A stretch of DNA of 64,000 nt, taken from contig JALNXE010000009.1 of NCBI GenBank assembly GCA_023230525.1, positions 7,154 through 71,153 of the forward strand, written 5' to 3'. The notes under the pieces were generated by a model. That model saw only the letters and a program-made list of their open reading frames with translations, ran no database searches and was not told the origin of the DNA. Of this stretch, positions 31,141-40,260 are shown in pieces. Each line of letters opens with the position of its first letter. Within the stretch, counting starts at the first letter, position 1. Origin of the DNA: Desulfobulbaceae bacterium (GTDB lineage: Bacteria; Desulfobacterota; Desulfobulbia; Desulfobulbales; SURF-16). A program made the position numbers and the translations under genes.

Positions 31141-32862
31141 CTAGTTGCTTCCGCCACTACCGCCCCAGGCATTTGAGATGCTGTCAAACTGGCTTCCCAG
31201 ATAGTTTGACAGTGATGTCATCTGATTCATATATCGGTCTAATTCAATAAATTGTTTAGTCATTAATTCATATTTTTTGTCCAGCCGCGCGTTTTCCGAC
31301 GCAACCTTTGCTTCAATCTCCGTGATCCTGTCCTGGGCCGACTGCTTCTCCCCATCAATCTGCCCCTGGCTACTCGTCATGGTCCGCATCTGCTCATTGA
31401 CCATATCGGCAAAGCCTTGCATGTCCCGGTCCGAATCGCCGAGAAAAAAAGCGCTTACCGCATCGGGATTGTCCGCCAGGGCGGCATCAACAGTCTCTTC
31501 ATTGAGTGATATGGTTCCATCCCGGTTAAATTCCAGGCCCAAATCAAAAAGTGTGGTGACCGTGCCGGTTGAGTCACCATTGAACGTTGCAGTCATGAGG
31601 TTACTCAACGTATTAGGCAGATCGCGCAGCGTTGTGCCGAACAGACTGCCGAATTCGCCTGTCTCGGCGTCATAGGAAGAATTTGTCCGCACTTCCTGGA
31701 CCGCGTCATTGTATGCGGTAACCAGTCCCTTAATCATGTCTTTGACGCTTGCATTATTATTGCTGACGGTGATGGTGCTTGTGCCGTCACCCGCCAGGGT
31801 GATGGTCACCCCGGCAAGAACATCGGAAAAAGAGTTCGTCTTGCGCTGGTAATTAATGCCGTCCACGGCAAACTGGGAATTGAGCGATGCCCCTCCGGCC
31901 CCCTGCTGCTCAGCCAGGGCCATATCGGCCAACTGGGTCAGAAAAGTGATGCGCCCATCCTCGCCGATGGTGTGCGACTGCAGGCTCAGACGGTAGGGAG
32001 TGGCGGCATCACCGTCGTTGATCAACGTTGCCGTGACCCCGGGATTATCCGCAGCATCATTAATGAGCGCGGCAAGCCCGGTCAGGGTCGTATCGGCCGC
32101 AACGGTAATGGCAACAGGATCACCCGCGCCGACCTGGAAGGAAAAAGTGGTATCAGGCGCGGCAAAGTCGACAGCGGCAAAATCCTCGTTAACCGCCACC
32201 CGGTTGCTCTCCCCCGTGCCGGCAGCCAGATCGCTTCTGATGCGCAGGAATGTCTCCCCTCCCGCATCATAGGTTTCCGCGGTTACCAGCCGTCCGTTAT
32301 CACCGGCGCCCACATTATCCACATGGGTATTGATGGCCGTCACCAGATCATCCATGGTCATATCCCCGGCCACATTCAGGATGATCTGATCACTCTCGCC
32401 AAAGTCGATGACCATGGATTCTCCGGCATGGGCAACCAGCGTTGTGCCGCTGTCAGCCACACCGGTTGTCGATTGAACGCTCACCGGCACATAGACACTG
32501 GTGTCGGCGGTGGCCGCACCTGAGGCGGACAGCCAGGAACTTTTGGCGGCAAGGCGGGTCACATCAAGCTGGAAACTCTGTTCCGCCACGCCATCAACCA
32601 CCGTGGCCGTGGCCACGGTTTCGTCGGAACTGGCCACACCCCGGCCCAGAAAGTTACTGGACAGGGAAAGATTCAGGGCCGAGCTTTTCAAGGTCAGCAG
32701 CTTATTGTTGACAGTGGTGAATTCCGCCAGCTGATTCTGGAACCCCTTGATCGTGTCTTTTTTTGTGTCAACGACCTGCTGGTCAATTTCCCGCAGCTGT
32801 TCGAGCATGCCCTGCAGATCAATGCTCGACCCGATGCCCAATGTACTGATTGTCCCGGCCAT
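31141..32862 (-). CDS. fliD: Flagellar hook-associated protein 2 (filament cap)
   Basis: FliD caps the filament and places flagellin subunits. The 573 residues have the N-terminal STLGIGSSIDLQGMLEQLRE, a central variable region with Flagellin_IN-like segments and a C-terminal coiled coil (about 495-560) ending GGSGGSN. The ATG at 32862 is preferred to an upstream GTG because it matches the usual MxxTIS N-terminus. Confidence 0.95.
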   Translation of the reverse strand: MAGTISTLGIGSSIDLQGMLEQLREIDQQVVDTKKDTIKGFQNQLAEFTTVNNKLLTLKSSALNLSLSSNFLGRGVASSDETVATATVVDGVAEQSFQLDVTRLAAKSSWLSASGAATADTSVYVPVSVQSTTGVADSGTTLVAHAGESMVIDFGESDQIILNVAGDMTMDDLVTAINTHVDNVGAGDNGRLVTAETYDAGGETFLRIRSDLAAGTGESNRVAVNEDFAAVDFAAPDTTFSFQVGAGDPVAITVAADTTLTGLAALINDAADNPGVTATLINDGDAATPYRLSLQSHTIGEDGRITFLTQLADMALAEQQGAGGASLNSQFAVDGINYQRKTNSFSDVLAGVTITLAGDGTSTITVSNNNASVKDMIKGLVTAYNDAVQEVRTNSSYDAETGEFGSLFGTTLRDLPNTLSNLMTATFNGDSTGTVTTLFDLGLEFNRDGTISLNEETVDAALADNPDAVSAFFLGDSDRDMQGFADMVNEQMRTMTSSQGQIDGEKQSAQDRITEIEAKVASENARLDKKYELMTKQFIELDRYMNQMTSLSNYLGSQFDSISNAWGGSGGSN

Positions 32863-33213
32863 ATCCGTCACTCACCCCGGTCGAAAGAAAGAATCCCGCT
32901 GATCTCAGGAATTTTCGGCCACATTTCATTTTGATGAAATTGTAAAAGTTGAAAATTCACACGGAGAGCACAAAGCCCGTAGAGCTAACCGACTGTAATA
33001 AAAAAATTTTCTCTCTTATCTCTGTGAACTCTATAGTGAAGAAATACTTTCTACGGATTCATCCATTTTGATCCGCGCACAAATTTTTACTCATAATTAC
33101 TTTATCGTCATCAGCGCGGAAAACTTAAGATATTTCTTGTCATGGTTCTCTTGGCCATGGCACCACTCGCCATCACCAATCCGGCTTTCGGCCTGCATGA
33201 TCTGCGGTGCGGC
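32863..33213. other. Non-coding gap upstream of fliD
   Basis: This AT-rich stretch has no supported gene. Around 32955-33040 is a degenerate version of the CACAGAGAGCGCAGAG inverted repeat. I could not find a convincing sigma-28 promoter for fliD here. Confidence 0.5.
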
Positions 33214-33249
33214 AAAAAAAAGGGTAACAGCCGCTAAGGACCGTTACCC
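33214..33249 (-). terminator. Rho-independent terminator after flagellin
   Basis: On the minus strand GGGTAAC (33243-33249 strand complement) and GTTACCC form a stem with further pairing inside, followed by eight T (33214-33221). It lies 78 bases after the flagellin stop, consistent with single-gene transcription. Confidence 0.82.
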
Positions 33250-33326
33250 TGTTAAGATTTATCTTCACCTCTCAGCCTGTTTGAACCATCAGGCTGCAGC
33301 CGTCAAGGCTGACGCACTAGCCGCTG

Positions 33327-35798
33327 TTACTGCAGCAGGCTCAGAACGTTCTGGGAGCTTGCGTTGGCCTGGGCCATGGCAAAGGTGCCTGCCTGGCTCA
33401 GAATCTGCATCTTGGAGAAGTTTGCAGATTCCTCGGCAAAGTCAACGTCGCGGATGGACGATTCCGCCGCCGTTACGTTAACCTTGGTGACCGACAGGTT
33501 GGAAATGGTCGAGGTCAACTGGTTCTGGACAGAACCGAGATCACTCCGCACCTTATCCAGGTTCTTCAAGGCCGCATCAGCCACCGAGATGGCGATCTGC
33601 GCCCCTTCCTGGGTCGTGACATCTACATCGGACAGCCGATAGGCCTTGGCCCCGGAGGTGATGGACTCCGCGTTCTCGGATTTGGCCGCAAAGCCATCCC
33701 CAAGGGTGGTTCCTTCCTTGAGCATCGAACCACTCTTGATGGTCATATCTTCCGTCAAGGTGGTGGTACCGAAGGTAATGATATCCCTGGACAAGGTGGT
33801 GCCTTTTTCGAAAAGGACTCCGCCACTCAGCCCAGCATCGCTCATCTCCTGGACATCAACGGTCAGAACGGTCCCGGCCTTCAGGATGCTTCCTGAAGCA
33901 ATGACCGTATCCTTGGCCAGCACCATATCTTTGGGGCCCACGATTTCATCGTCCATCAACGCCATGGTATCGTCGGCGGAAATCGTGGAGCCATTGGCGA
34001 TCAATGACTCATCTTCAATGGTGGAACCAGCGGTCAGGGTCATATCGCCGGTAACCGTCCCCTTGACGGTCATTGCGCCATCGGCCAATACCGACCCCGT
34101 GGTCAAAATGCTGTCATTTTGGGCACTGAAACCGACGTTGGCAGCCATGTCGGCATCCAGGGTTGTCTTCCCTTTGGTTGCAAGATCATCACCATGAATA
34201 ATGGAACCAGCAGTCAGAATCGAATCCTCTACTATAGTGGAGCCAGAACCCACCGTCGCGCCGGCGGTCAGGGTCATGCCCCCGGCCTTGACCGAGGCTG
34301 TGCCACCACCGCTGATAAAGGTCTGGCCGTCTCTGAACACGACAGCCCCGGCACCATCGCCAGAGAGAAACGCGGTGACATCGCCGTCAAAGACTGTCCC
34401 GGAGGTGAATGAACTGCCCGAGGACAAGAAAGACCCGACCGCCAACATAGTATCGTCGGCAGTAGAATCTGTCACGAGATCTACTCCCACGGTGACTTTT
34501 CCGGTCAATGTGGTGCCAGAACCAATCAGTGAGCCGCTGGCCAGGACCGAACCGGCGGCAATAACAGTACCATCCTTGGTGGTAGCGGTAGTATCAACCG
34601 TCACCGTGAATGTCCCCTGCAATACCGTGCCCGAGCCCAATACCGTGCCCGAGGCCAGGACCGAACCGGCGGTAAGCACAGATGCCTCAGCACTGGCCCC
34701 AGCACCTGTGACCTTGATCGAACCGTCCGCAGTGGACACGGTAACTCCGGCCACCGCATTCTTGTCGCTAACCGTGATGGCACCGGTGCCGATCTGAGTC
34801 ATCTGGATCTTACCCAGGGTGGACATGTCGGTGCCGCCTAGGATTGCGTCGGTATTGGCGTCCTGGGTAACCTTGATGGCCCGGCCGTCGTTCGCGGTCA
34901 GGGTCAGTGTACCATCAGAACCCACTGCAGCGTAAACCCCGTGCTGTGAGGTCTTGCCGTTGATGGCGGCCACCAGGGCACCGGTGGAGTCGCCATCCGC
35001 CACTGCCACCTCACCGATATTGACGCCGTTGATGGCGAAGGAGGCATCGGTGGTACCGGCCGCAACACTGCCGGCTGTGGTGGAGGTGACGCTGGCCTTG
35101 GCGGTTATGCCCAGGACATCGCTCAGCTTATTGATGGCATTGGCCACCGCGGCGATGCCGTGCTCCGGGTTATTGTCATACTTGACCTCAATGGCGTTCA
35201 ACGAGTAGGACTTGTTCTGCACGTTGCTGTACAGACTCAACTGGGTAACACCTTCACCGGCAAAGGTCAAATCGCTGGTGGAGACATGGCCCACCTTGGT
35301 AGACTCGGCGGAACCAATGGAGATATTAACGGTTTCACCGGAATAGGCGCCAACCTGGAACTTCTTATTCATAAAGTTACCAGACAAAAGCTTCTGGCCG
35401 TTGAAGGCCGTGGTCTTGGCAATGGTATCCAGCTCTTCCATCAGTTTGCTGATGTCGGCCTGGATGGCTTTACGGGATTCTGTGGTCTGGCCGTCCTGGG
35501 CCGATTGAATCGACTTGGTTTTAATGGTGTTGACGATATTGATGGATTCTTCCAAGGCGCCGTCCGCGGTCTGCACGATGTTAATACCATCGTTGGCGTT
35601 ACGAACGGCTTGGCCGAGGCCGAGGGCCTGGGACTTCAGAGAATCGGCGATGGCCATGCCGGAAGCATCATCAGCGGCCTTGTTGATTCTTAATCCTGAC
35701 GACAACTTCTCCAACGATGCAGAGAGGCTGTTGTCGTTTTTGATCATGTTTTTGTGAGCGGTTAAGGCCGCGATATTGGTATTAATACGTAAAGACAT
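33327..35798 (-). CDS. fliC: Large flagellin with beta-solenoid-like central insert
   Basis: The 823-residue filament protein has standard D0/D1 ends: MSLRINTNIAALTAHKNM with the ASGMAIADSLKSQA helix, and a C-terminus AMAQANASSQNVLSLLQ. A Flagellin_IN segment lies near residue 255-310. Between about 370 and 705 are many short repeats such as TAGSVLASGTVLGSGTVL and IASGSILKAGTVL, suggestive of a beta-solenoid. Typical flagellins are 270-550 residues. The start at 35798 is set by GGAGGA 7 bases upstream. Neighbouring pse and maf genes imply glycosylation, probably on surface-exposed Ser/Thr. Confidence 0.95.
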   Translation of the reverse strand: MSLRINTNIAALTAHKNMIKNDNSLSASLEKLSSGLRINKAADDASGMAIADSLKSQALGLGQAVRNANDGINIVQTADGALEESINIVNTIKTKSIQSAQDGQTTESRKAIQADISKLMEELDTIAKTTAFNGQKLLSGNFMNKKFQVGAYSGETVNISIGSAESTKVGHVSTSDLTFAGEGVTQLSLYSNVQNKSYSLNAIEVKYDNNPEHGIAAVANAINKLSDVLGITAKASVTSTTAGSVAAGTTDASFAINGVNIGEVAVADGDSTGALVAAINGKTSQHGVYAAVGSDGTLTLTANDGRAIKVTQDANTDAILGGTDMSTLGKIQMTQIGTGAITVSDKNAVAGVTVSTADGSIKVTGAGASAEASVLTAGSVLASGTVLGSGTVLQGTFTVTVDTTATTKDGTVIAAGSVLASGSLIGSGTTLTGKVTVGVDLVTDSTADDTMLAVGSFLSSGSSFTSGTVFDGDVTAFLSGDGAGAVVFRDGQTFISGGGTASVKAGGMTLTAGATVGSGSTIVEDSILTAGSIIHGDDLATKGKTTLDADMAANVGFSAQNDSILTTGSVLADGAMTVKGTVTGDMTLTAGSTIEDESLIANGSTISADDTMALMDDEIVGPKDMVLAKDTVIASGSILKAGTVLTVDVQEMSDAGLSGGVLFEKGTTLSRDIITFGTTTLTEDMTIKSGSMLKEGTTLGDGFAAKSENAESITSGAKAYRLSDVDVTTQEGAQIAISVADAALKNLDKVRSDLGSVQNQLTSTISNLSVTKVNVTAAESSIRDVDFAEESANFSKMQILSQAGTFAMAQANASSQNVLSLLQ

Positions 35799-35804
35799 AG
35801 TCAT

Positions 35805-35845
35805 TCCTCCATGATATTATTTGGTCCGGGAGAATCCATTCTCCC
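35805..35845 (-). promoter_or_regulatory. Flagellin leader hairpin and Shine-Dalgarno with CsrA-like sites
   Basis: In the mRNA sense GGGAGAAT-GG-ATTCTCCC (35828-35845) forms an 8-bp hairpin whose tip contains AUGGAU. Fifteen bases later AUGGAG overlaps the Shine-Dalgarno GGAGGA (35805-35810). This pair fits ANGGAN CsrA sites as in the Bacillus hag leader. CsrA control is inferred; no csrA is in the window. Confidence 0.5.
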
Positions 35846-35978
35846 GATGCTTAAAAAATCCAACCGTGCTGCTGCTGAACATATGTGTCCCGTGCCGTTA
35901 TCACCTCCTGAGAGTATTTGGTGAAGGTTTTTTGGTTTAAACTGACCCCATGCCTATTTTTTTTATTATTCATCAAAC

Positions 35979-36005
35979 GTATCGGCGGCACCGAAAAAAG
36001 CTTAA
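35979..36005 (-). promoter_or_regulatory. Sigma-28 promoter of the flagellin gene
   Basis: On the minus strand TTAAGCTT is followed after exactly 11 bases by GCCGATAC, close to the sigma-28 consensus TAAAGTTT-N11-GCCGATAA. The transcript would have a leader of about 170 bases. The -35 octamer is identical in the pse operon promoter at 45345-45371. Confidence 0.8.
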
Positions 36006-36023
36006 ATTTTTTTTAGGGGCGGG

Positions 36024-38933
36024 TCATTCCACAGGATTTGCCCCGGCAGCCAGGGCCTTTTGCTGATAAAACCGGTATGCCTCCCGCGCCGCCTCCAGCT
36101 GCTCCAGGGCGAGGTAGCAATCGCCGATCTTTTTCAGCAGATGGAACTGTTCCGGCTGGTTAGCGAAACACTGTTCATAGGCGGCCAGGGCATCGGCGGG
36201 TTGTTGCGAGGCCAGGAGCAAATCGCCGAGCTCCTCCCAGTGTCTGGCCAGGGAGTGATCCAGGTCCACCGCCCTGGTCAGGGCTGTGGTTCCGAGATCA
36301 AAACGGCCGAGGTTAAAGGCGGCTTCAAAGATGGCCACCTGGATAAGGGCGTCCTGGGGAGTCAGGGCGGCCGCCTCTTGATAACCGGCCAAGGCGCCGC
36401 TGAAATCCCCCTGGCCGAACAGAAGCTGTCCCTGGCTAAAATGGATGGCCGCCGCCTGTTGGGTAGTGAGCAAGGCGGCCAGGTTGGGGTTGCTGCGCAG
36501 GTTTTCGTGCCAGAATCGCGCCAGATCGGCGGCTTCCTTGGAACCGGCGGCCTGGACAGGGTCATCTTGCAGGCCATTGACGTGCGCCAGGGCGGCGGAC
36601 ATCAGGGCCAGGTCTTGAGCCACCGCTACCATGATCTGTTTTCGTACACCTTCGTGCCGGCAGTCATACCGCAACCCCTTCAGCAACATTTTTCTACCCG
36701 TCAGGTTGTCCTTGTAAAAAGTCAGATACTCGGCGGCGCATTCGTGGCGGAAGACGTCAATTTCCGCCTCCAGCAAGGGAGACAGGCGTTGGGCCTCGGC
36801 AAAGAAGCGATCCGCGGCGGCAAAATCCACCTGCAGGGCAGCGATCTTGCCGAGTAAAAAGTGAATTTCCGCCGAGTCATGTTGATCGGACAGCATTTCT
36901 TCAAGCACCGGACGAGCCAGACGGATATCCCCGTTTGCCATGTACAGCCGGGCAAGAGCCAGGCTGCTTTCATAAGAAGAGCGGTCTTGCCGCAAAAGGG
37001 CCTGTTCGGACTCGAAGTTCTCGATGGTTTGGGAAATTTTTGCCAGAAAATCGGCCAGCACCCGGCGCCTGACCTTGTTGATCTCCATCAACCGCTCCAG
37101 GCTTTTCCGCAGCCAAAGCAGATATCGGGCGGGATCGCCCTCAAGCTGCTCAATTGCCACCTTCATCCGCTCCGTGTCCCGCAGTCCCTCGGTGGTCACA
37201 TCCTGCAACAAGCTCCAGATCTGATCCCTATCTATCTTCCCATGGAGTTCGTCGTTTTTCCGCAGCCGCTTTTGCAACTCCTTTGGCAGACGATCAAAGC
37301 GGGTAAACAGAGCGGCCCGGCGCTCCAACTTGGTGACGTCCACGAGAATCCGGCCGCCCAGTTCATCGGACTGGCTAATATACTTCAACTGAACCTGACC
37401 GCGCTGGAGAGTTGCCCTGAATTCCTTGACCACGGCTGCCATATCGGGCGGCCTCGCTTGCCCCAGCTTTTCTGCGATCCGCATGGCGACCGTCGCTGAC
37501 CCGGGCCGGCAGAATTCGGCCAGCACCTCCTGCAGGGGCATCACCCGTGCGCCTTCGATATGGGCTCCACCCTCGGTGGCATTGATGTACGTATTGGGGT
37601 TGGACCGGATGGTATCCTCAACGGTTTTTTTCATGCTCAGAAAGGAACGGTCGGTGGCCACGGTGCCGCCCAGGGTGCCGGGGACATAATGCAACTCCTT
37701 TTTTGCGGCCAGCATTTTCTGTACCTTTTGTTGACCGGACAAGACGATATTTTCGGCATGACTCCGATCATCGCTGAAGGCAAAATCCTGGCCGACGAAA
37801 ATAATCGGCGAACACCCCAGAAGAATCGCGGCATAGAGATTGAGCTGAGCCACGGTGCCGGCTCCGGGAAAAGTCAGCCGCCCCCCCAACCGGTTGTGCA
37901 GCCATTTCTCCATATTGTTTTGCGAAAACAGCCAAAAGACCCGTTCCACATTTACATACTTGGACACTTTCGGGGTTACCCAAGGCGCACAGACAAGAGA
38001 TACCTCGGCAAGGTCACTGGCGTGAGCGCCATATTTTTCATAGGTAAGGGGCTGCATATCGATGGAACCCACAAAATCCGGTTTGACGCCCTGGACCAGC
38101 AGGGGGGGGATGGCGGCATCCACCGCGATAATGACTGCCAGGCCTTTGGCCTGGGGCAAAAGGTGGATATTTTTGTTGAGGGACGGTCCGCCGGCCACCA
38201 AGATGGCGGGAACCCCGGCAAAGGCGCCCTGGAGCGAATCAAGAAAATAGTCGTGCCCAATACCGGAGAGCTGCCGGAAACGATTTGCCACAAAAGTTTT
38301 CCCGTAAGCCGTCACGGTACTGCCGCCGATATTCATGGTATTGGCAAACTGGAAAAAATCATCCTTCAATTTGCGGTAGCCATCCCGATCAAGCCCGAAA
38401 ACGGCAAAATGTTCCAGGGTATAAATCGACTCCATGGTGAGCGCGGCCATGAAACCGCCAAGATTTTTGGCAATATCAGGATGAGCTCCAACCAGCAAAG
38501 TCACCCTGGGATTTTTGATCAGCGCAGCCAGATCCATAGCTTGCAAGGCCTGCCAGAATACTCCTTCATCCAGCTCTAAAATTACCAACCGGTTGATATT
38601 GGGCCGCTCCTGCAGCAAGGCCAGGGGGGCATAGCCCAGACCCATCCCCAAAAAAACCACAAACCCGGTGGAACCAGGGGGGACCAGCTTAAGGAATTGC
38701 GGAATCTCGGCCGCTGGATCATTTTCCTGATGCAAGGTAAAGGCCTTGCCGTCGGCATTCCGCACCAAAAGATTTGGGCTTCCCTGCGGGGAGAAAACGA
38801 TCTCGCCAACGGGCTGGGGCGGATTTTCCCGAAACCTTTGCCACAGCTGGGGGTAATGTAATTTCAGCAGGGCGAAATTTGCCTTGAAAAATTCCTGATC
38901 GGACGCGCTCATTTTTTTCTCCACATTATTCAT
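36024..38933 (-). CDS. maf: Motility accessory factor (Maf)-type flagellin glycosyltransferase with TPR tail
   Basis: The 969-residue protein has a Maf/DUF115 core (about 180-480; AILVAGGPSLNKNIHLL, VGSIDMQPLTYEKYG, IFVGQDFAFSDDRSHAENI). C-terminal helical and TPR repeats (about 690-960) end with EAAREAYRFYQQKA. Maf proteins transfer pseudaminic or legionaminic acid to flagellin in the cytoplasm. It overlaps the methylase gene by four bases and ends 18 bases before the flagellin promoter, so acceptor and transferase are adjacent. Confidence 0.93.
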   Translation of the reverse strand: MNNVEKKMSASDQEFFKANFALLKLHYPQLWQRFRENPPQPVGEIVFSPQGSPNLLVRNADGKAFTLHQENDPAAEIPQFLKLVPPGSTGFVVFLGMGLGYAPLALLQERPNINRLVILELDEGVFWQALQAMDLAALIKNPRVTLLVGAHPDIAKNLGGFMAALTMESIYTLEHFAVFGLDRDGYRKLKDDFFQFANTMNIGGSTVTAYGKTFVANRFRQLSGIGHDYFLDSLQGAFAGVPAILVAGGPSLNKNIHLLPQAKGLAVIIAVDAAIPPLLVQGVKPDFVGSIDMQPLTYEKYGAHASDLAEVSLVCAPWVTPKVSKYVNVERVFWLFSQNNMEKWLHNRLGGRLTFPGAGTVAQLNLYAAILLGCSPIIFVGQDFAFSDDRSHAENIVLSGQQKVQKMLAAKKELHYVPGTLGGTVATDRSFLSMKKTVEDTIRSNPNTYINATEGGAHIEGARVMPLQEVLAEFCRPGSATVAMRIAEKLGQARPPDMAAVVKEFRATLQRGQVQLKYISQSDELGGRILVDVTKLERRAALFTRFDRLPKELQKRLRKNDELHGKIDRDQIWSLLQDVTTEGLRDTERMKVAIEQLEGDPARYLLWLRKSLERLMEINKVRRRVLADFLAKISQTIENFESEQALLRQDRSSYESSLALARLYMANGDIRLARPVLEEMLSDQHDSAEIHFLLGKIAALQVDFAAADRFFAEAQRLSPLLEAEIDVFRHECAAEYLTFYKDNLTGRKMLLKGLRYDCRHEGVRKQIMVAVAQDLALMSAALAHVNGLQDDPVQAAGSKEAADLARFWHENLRSNPNLAALLTTQQAAAIHFSQGQLLFGQGDFSGALAGYQEAAALTPQDALIQVAIFEAAFNLGRFDLGTTALTRAVDLDHSLARHWEELGDLLLASQQPADALAAYEQCFANQPEQFHLLKKIGDCYLALEQLEAAREAYRFYQQKALAAGANPVE

Positions 38934-39550
38934 TTCCTCTCCAGCAGAAACCAGGTCAGATCATCCAGGGGGAAATTATTGTCCCGATGGTAGATAAAGC
39001 CGTAATCAAGCAGCCGCAGGTCGCTGAACCTGTCCAGCATCTCGCCGGCGAAATCCCTTTTGAAGAGTTTCCCACTGTGGCCGCGATAGGGTATTTCCAC
39101 CGGCGTGGGGTTATAGTATTCCGCCAGAAAGATATAACGCTTTGACAACTGATACAGCAGGTCATAAACCTGGGGCAGCACCTGCGGGTTCATATGAATG
39201 AGCACGCCGCAAATCAGGCTCAGGTCATATTGCCGGTCCGTTCGGAAATCGAGGATGGAATGATGATACACCTCGGTCCTGCCCCATTGCCTGAGCACGT
39301 CCACCGCGTCCTGATTGATCTCCACGGCGGCAAGCTCAGCACCGGAAAGCAGTTGATCAAGCACCCTGAGATTATTGCCGATATTTGCTCCCAGTTCGAT
39401 GAGCGACCGGACGCCTTTGGTGCGGTCGATGATCCTGGCGAACATGGCGAGCCGTGAGGCCAGCTCAAAGTCGGTGGGGTTGCGGTTGATGTACTGCGAA
39501 CCGAATTCCCCGGCCCAGAAGGCTTCCTGCTCAGTCCTGAAATCTGCCAT
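38930..39550 (-). CDS. Pseudaminic acid biosynthesis-associated methylase
   Basis: The 206-residue class I SAM methyltransferase has motif I SLIELGANIGNNLRVL near residue 49 and the N-terminal TEQEAFWAGEFGSQYINRN typical of methylases found in Pse gene clusters. It may methylate the sugar or its nucleotide precursor. It starts one base from the end of pseF and overlaps maf by four bases. Confidence 0.85.
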   Translation of the reverse strand: MADFRTEQEAFWAGEFGSQYINRNPTDFELASRLAMFARIIDRTKGVRSLIELGANIGNNLRVLDQLLSGAELAAVEINQDAVDVLRQWGRTEVYHHSILDFRTDRQYDLSLICGVLIHMNPQVLPQVYDLLYQLSKRYIFLAEYYNPTPVEIPYRGHSGKLFKRDFAGEMLDRFSDLRLLDYGFIYHRDNNFPLDDLTWFLLERK

Positions 39551-40260
39551 TACCTCTCTCCTTCTCCTGCGCCGCGCCGCGCCAGTGCTTCATACATCAA
39601 TTCAGCCAAGAGCCAGTCCTCCGGGGTATCGATATCCTGCACCAAGTGCCGGGGCAGAATGACGGGCAGGGCGTCCTCGCCATACATCCTGCTGTTTCTC
39701 ATGAAAGCCGCCGCATCCAGCCAGTAGAACTGCCCTGCATCGTGGTACGCCTCCGGCAGATCATTGGAGCGGGTCAGCTCATGCTCCGGCCACATCATGA
39801 CCAGATGGCCGTCCCCTGCAATTTTCAGGGCCCGGAAAATCGAACTTGGATAACTGGTCACCGGAAAGACCGAGGAGACCCCGCGGCCAACCAGCAGCTC
39901 ATAAGCCGCCCGAAGATCCGCTGGCCGGATAAACGGCGCCGTGGCGTAGATACAGCAGACGTAACGAACAGGATCGTTCTGCTCCTGCAGCCATCGCACG
40001 GCGTGCTCAACCACCACCGCGGTGGTGGCAAAGTCGTCGGCCAGCGCCGCCGGCCGGATAAACGGTGTTTCCGCCCCGAACTCCCGGGCTACGGCGGCGA
40101 TCTCCTCCGCATCGGTTGAGACGATGATGCGGTCAAACAGACTCGAATGCCTGGCCGCCTCGATGGAATAGGCGATAACCGGCTTGCCCATAAACGGTTT
40201 TATGTTCTTGCCGACAATCCTTTTGCTGCCGCCCCGGGCCGGGATAATCGCCACCTTCAT
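39550..40260 (-). CDS. pseF: Pseudaminic acid cytidylyltransferase
   Basis: This enzyme makes CMP-pseudaminic acid. The 236 residues have the CMP-sialate synthetase-type N-terminus MKVAIIPARGGSKRIVGKNIK and the STDAEEIAAVAREFGAE and DIDTPEDW motifs. The start at 40260 overlaps the pseI stop (ATGA); a longer frame would add nine glycine-rich residues without support. Confidence 0.93.
   Translation of the reverse strand: MKVAIIPARGGSKRIVGKNIKPFMGKPVIAYSIEAARHSSLFDRIIVSTDAEEIAAVAREFGAETPFIRPAALADDFATTAVVVEHAVRWLQEQNDPVRYVCCIYATAPFIRPADLRAAYELLVGRGVSSVFPVTSYPSSIFRALKIAGDGHLVMMWPEHELTRSNDLPEAYHDAGQFYWLDAAAFMRNSRMYGEDALPVILPRHLVQDIDTPEDWLLAELMYEALARRGAGEGER

Noticed and set aside
33068..33481. 137-codon plus-strand frame
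   Set aside because: It spans the flagellin terminator and the flagellin C-terminus in antisense.
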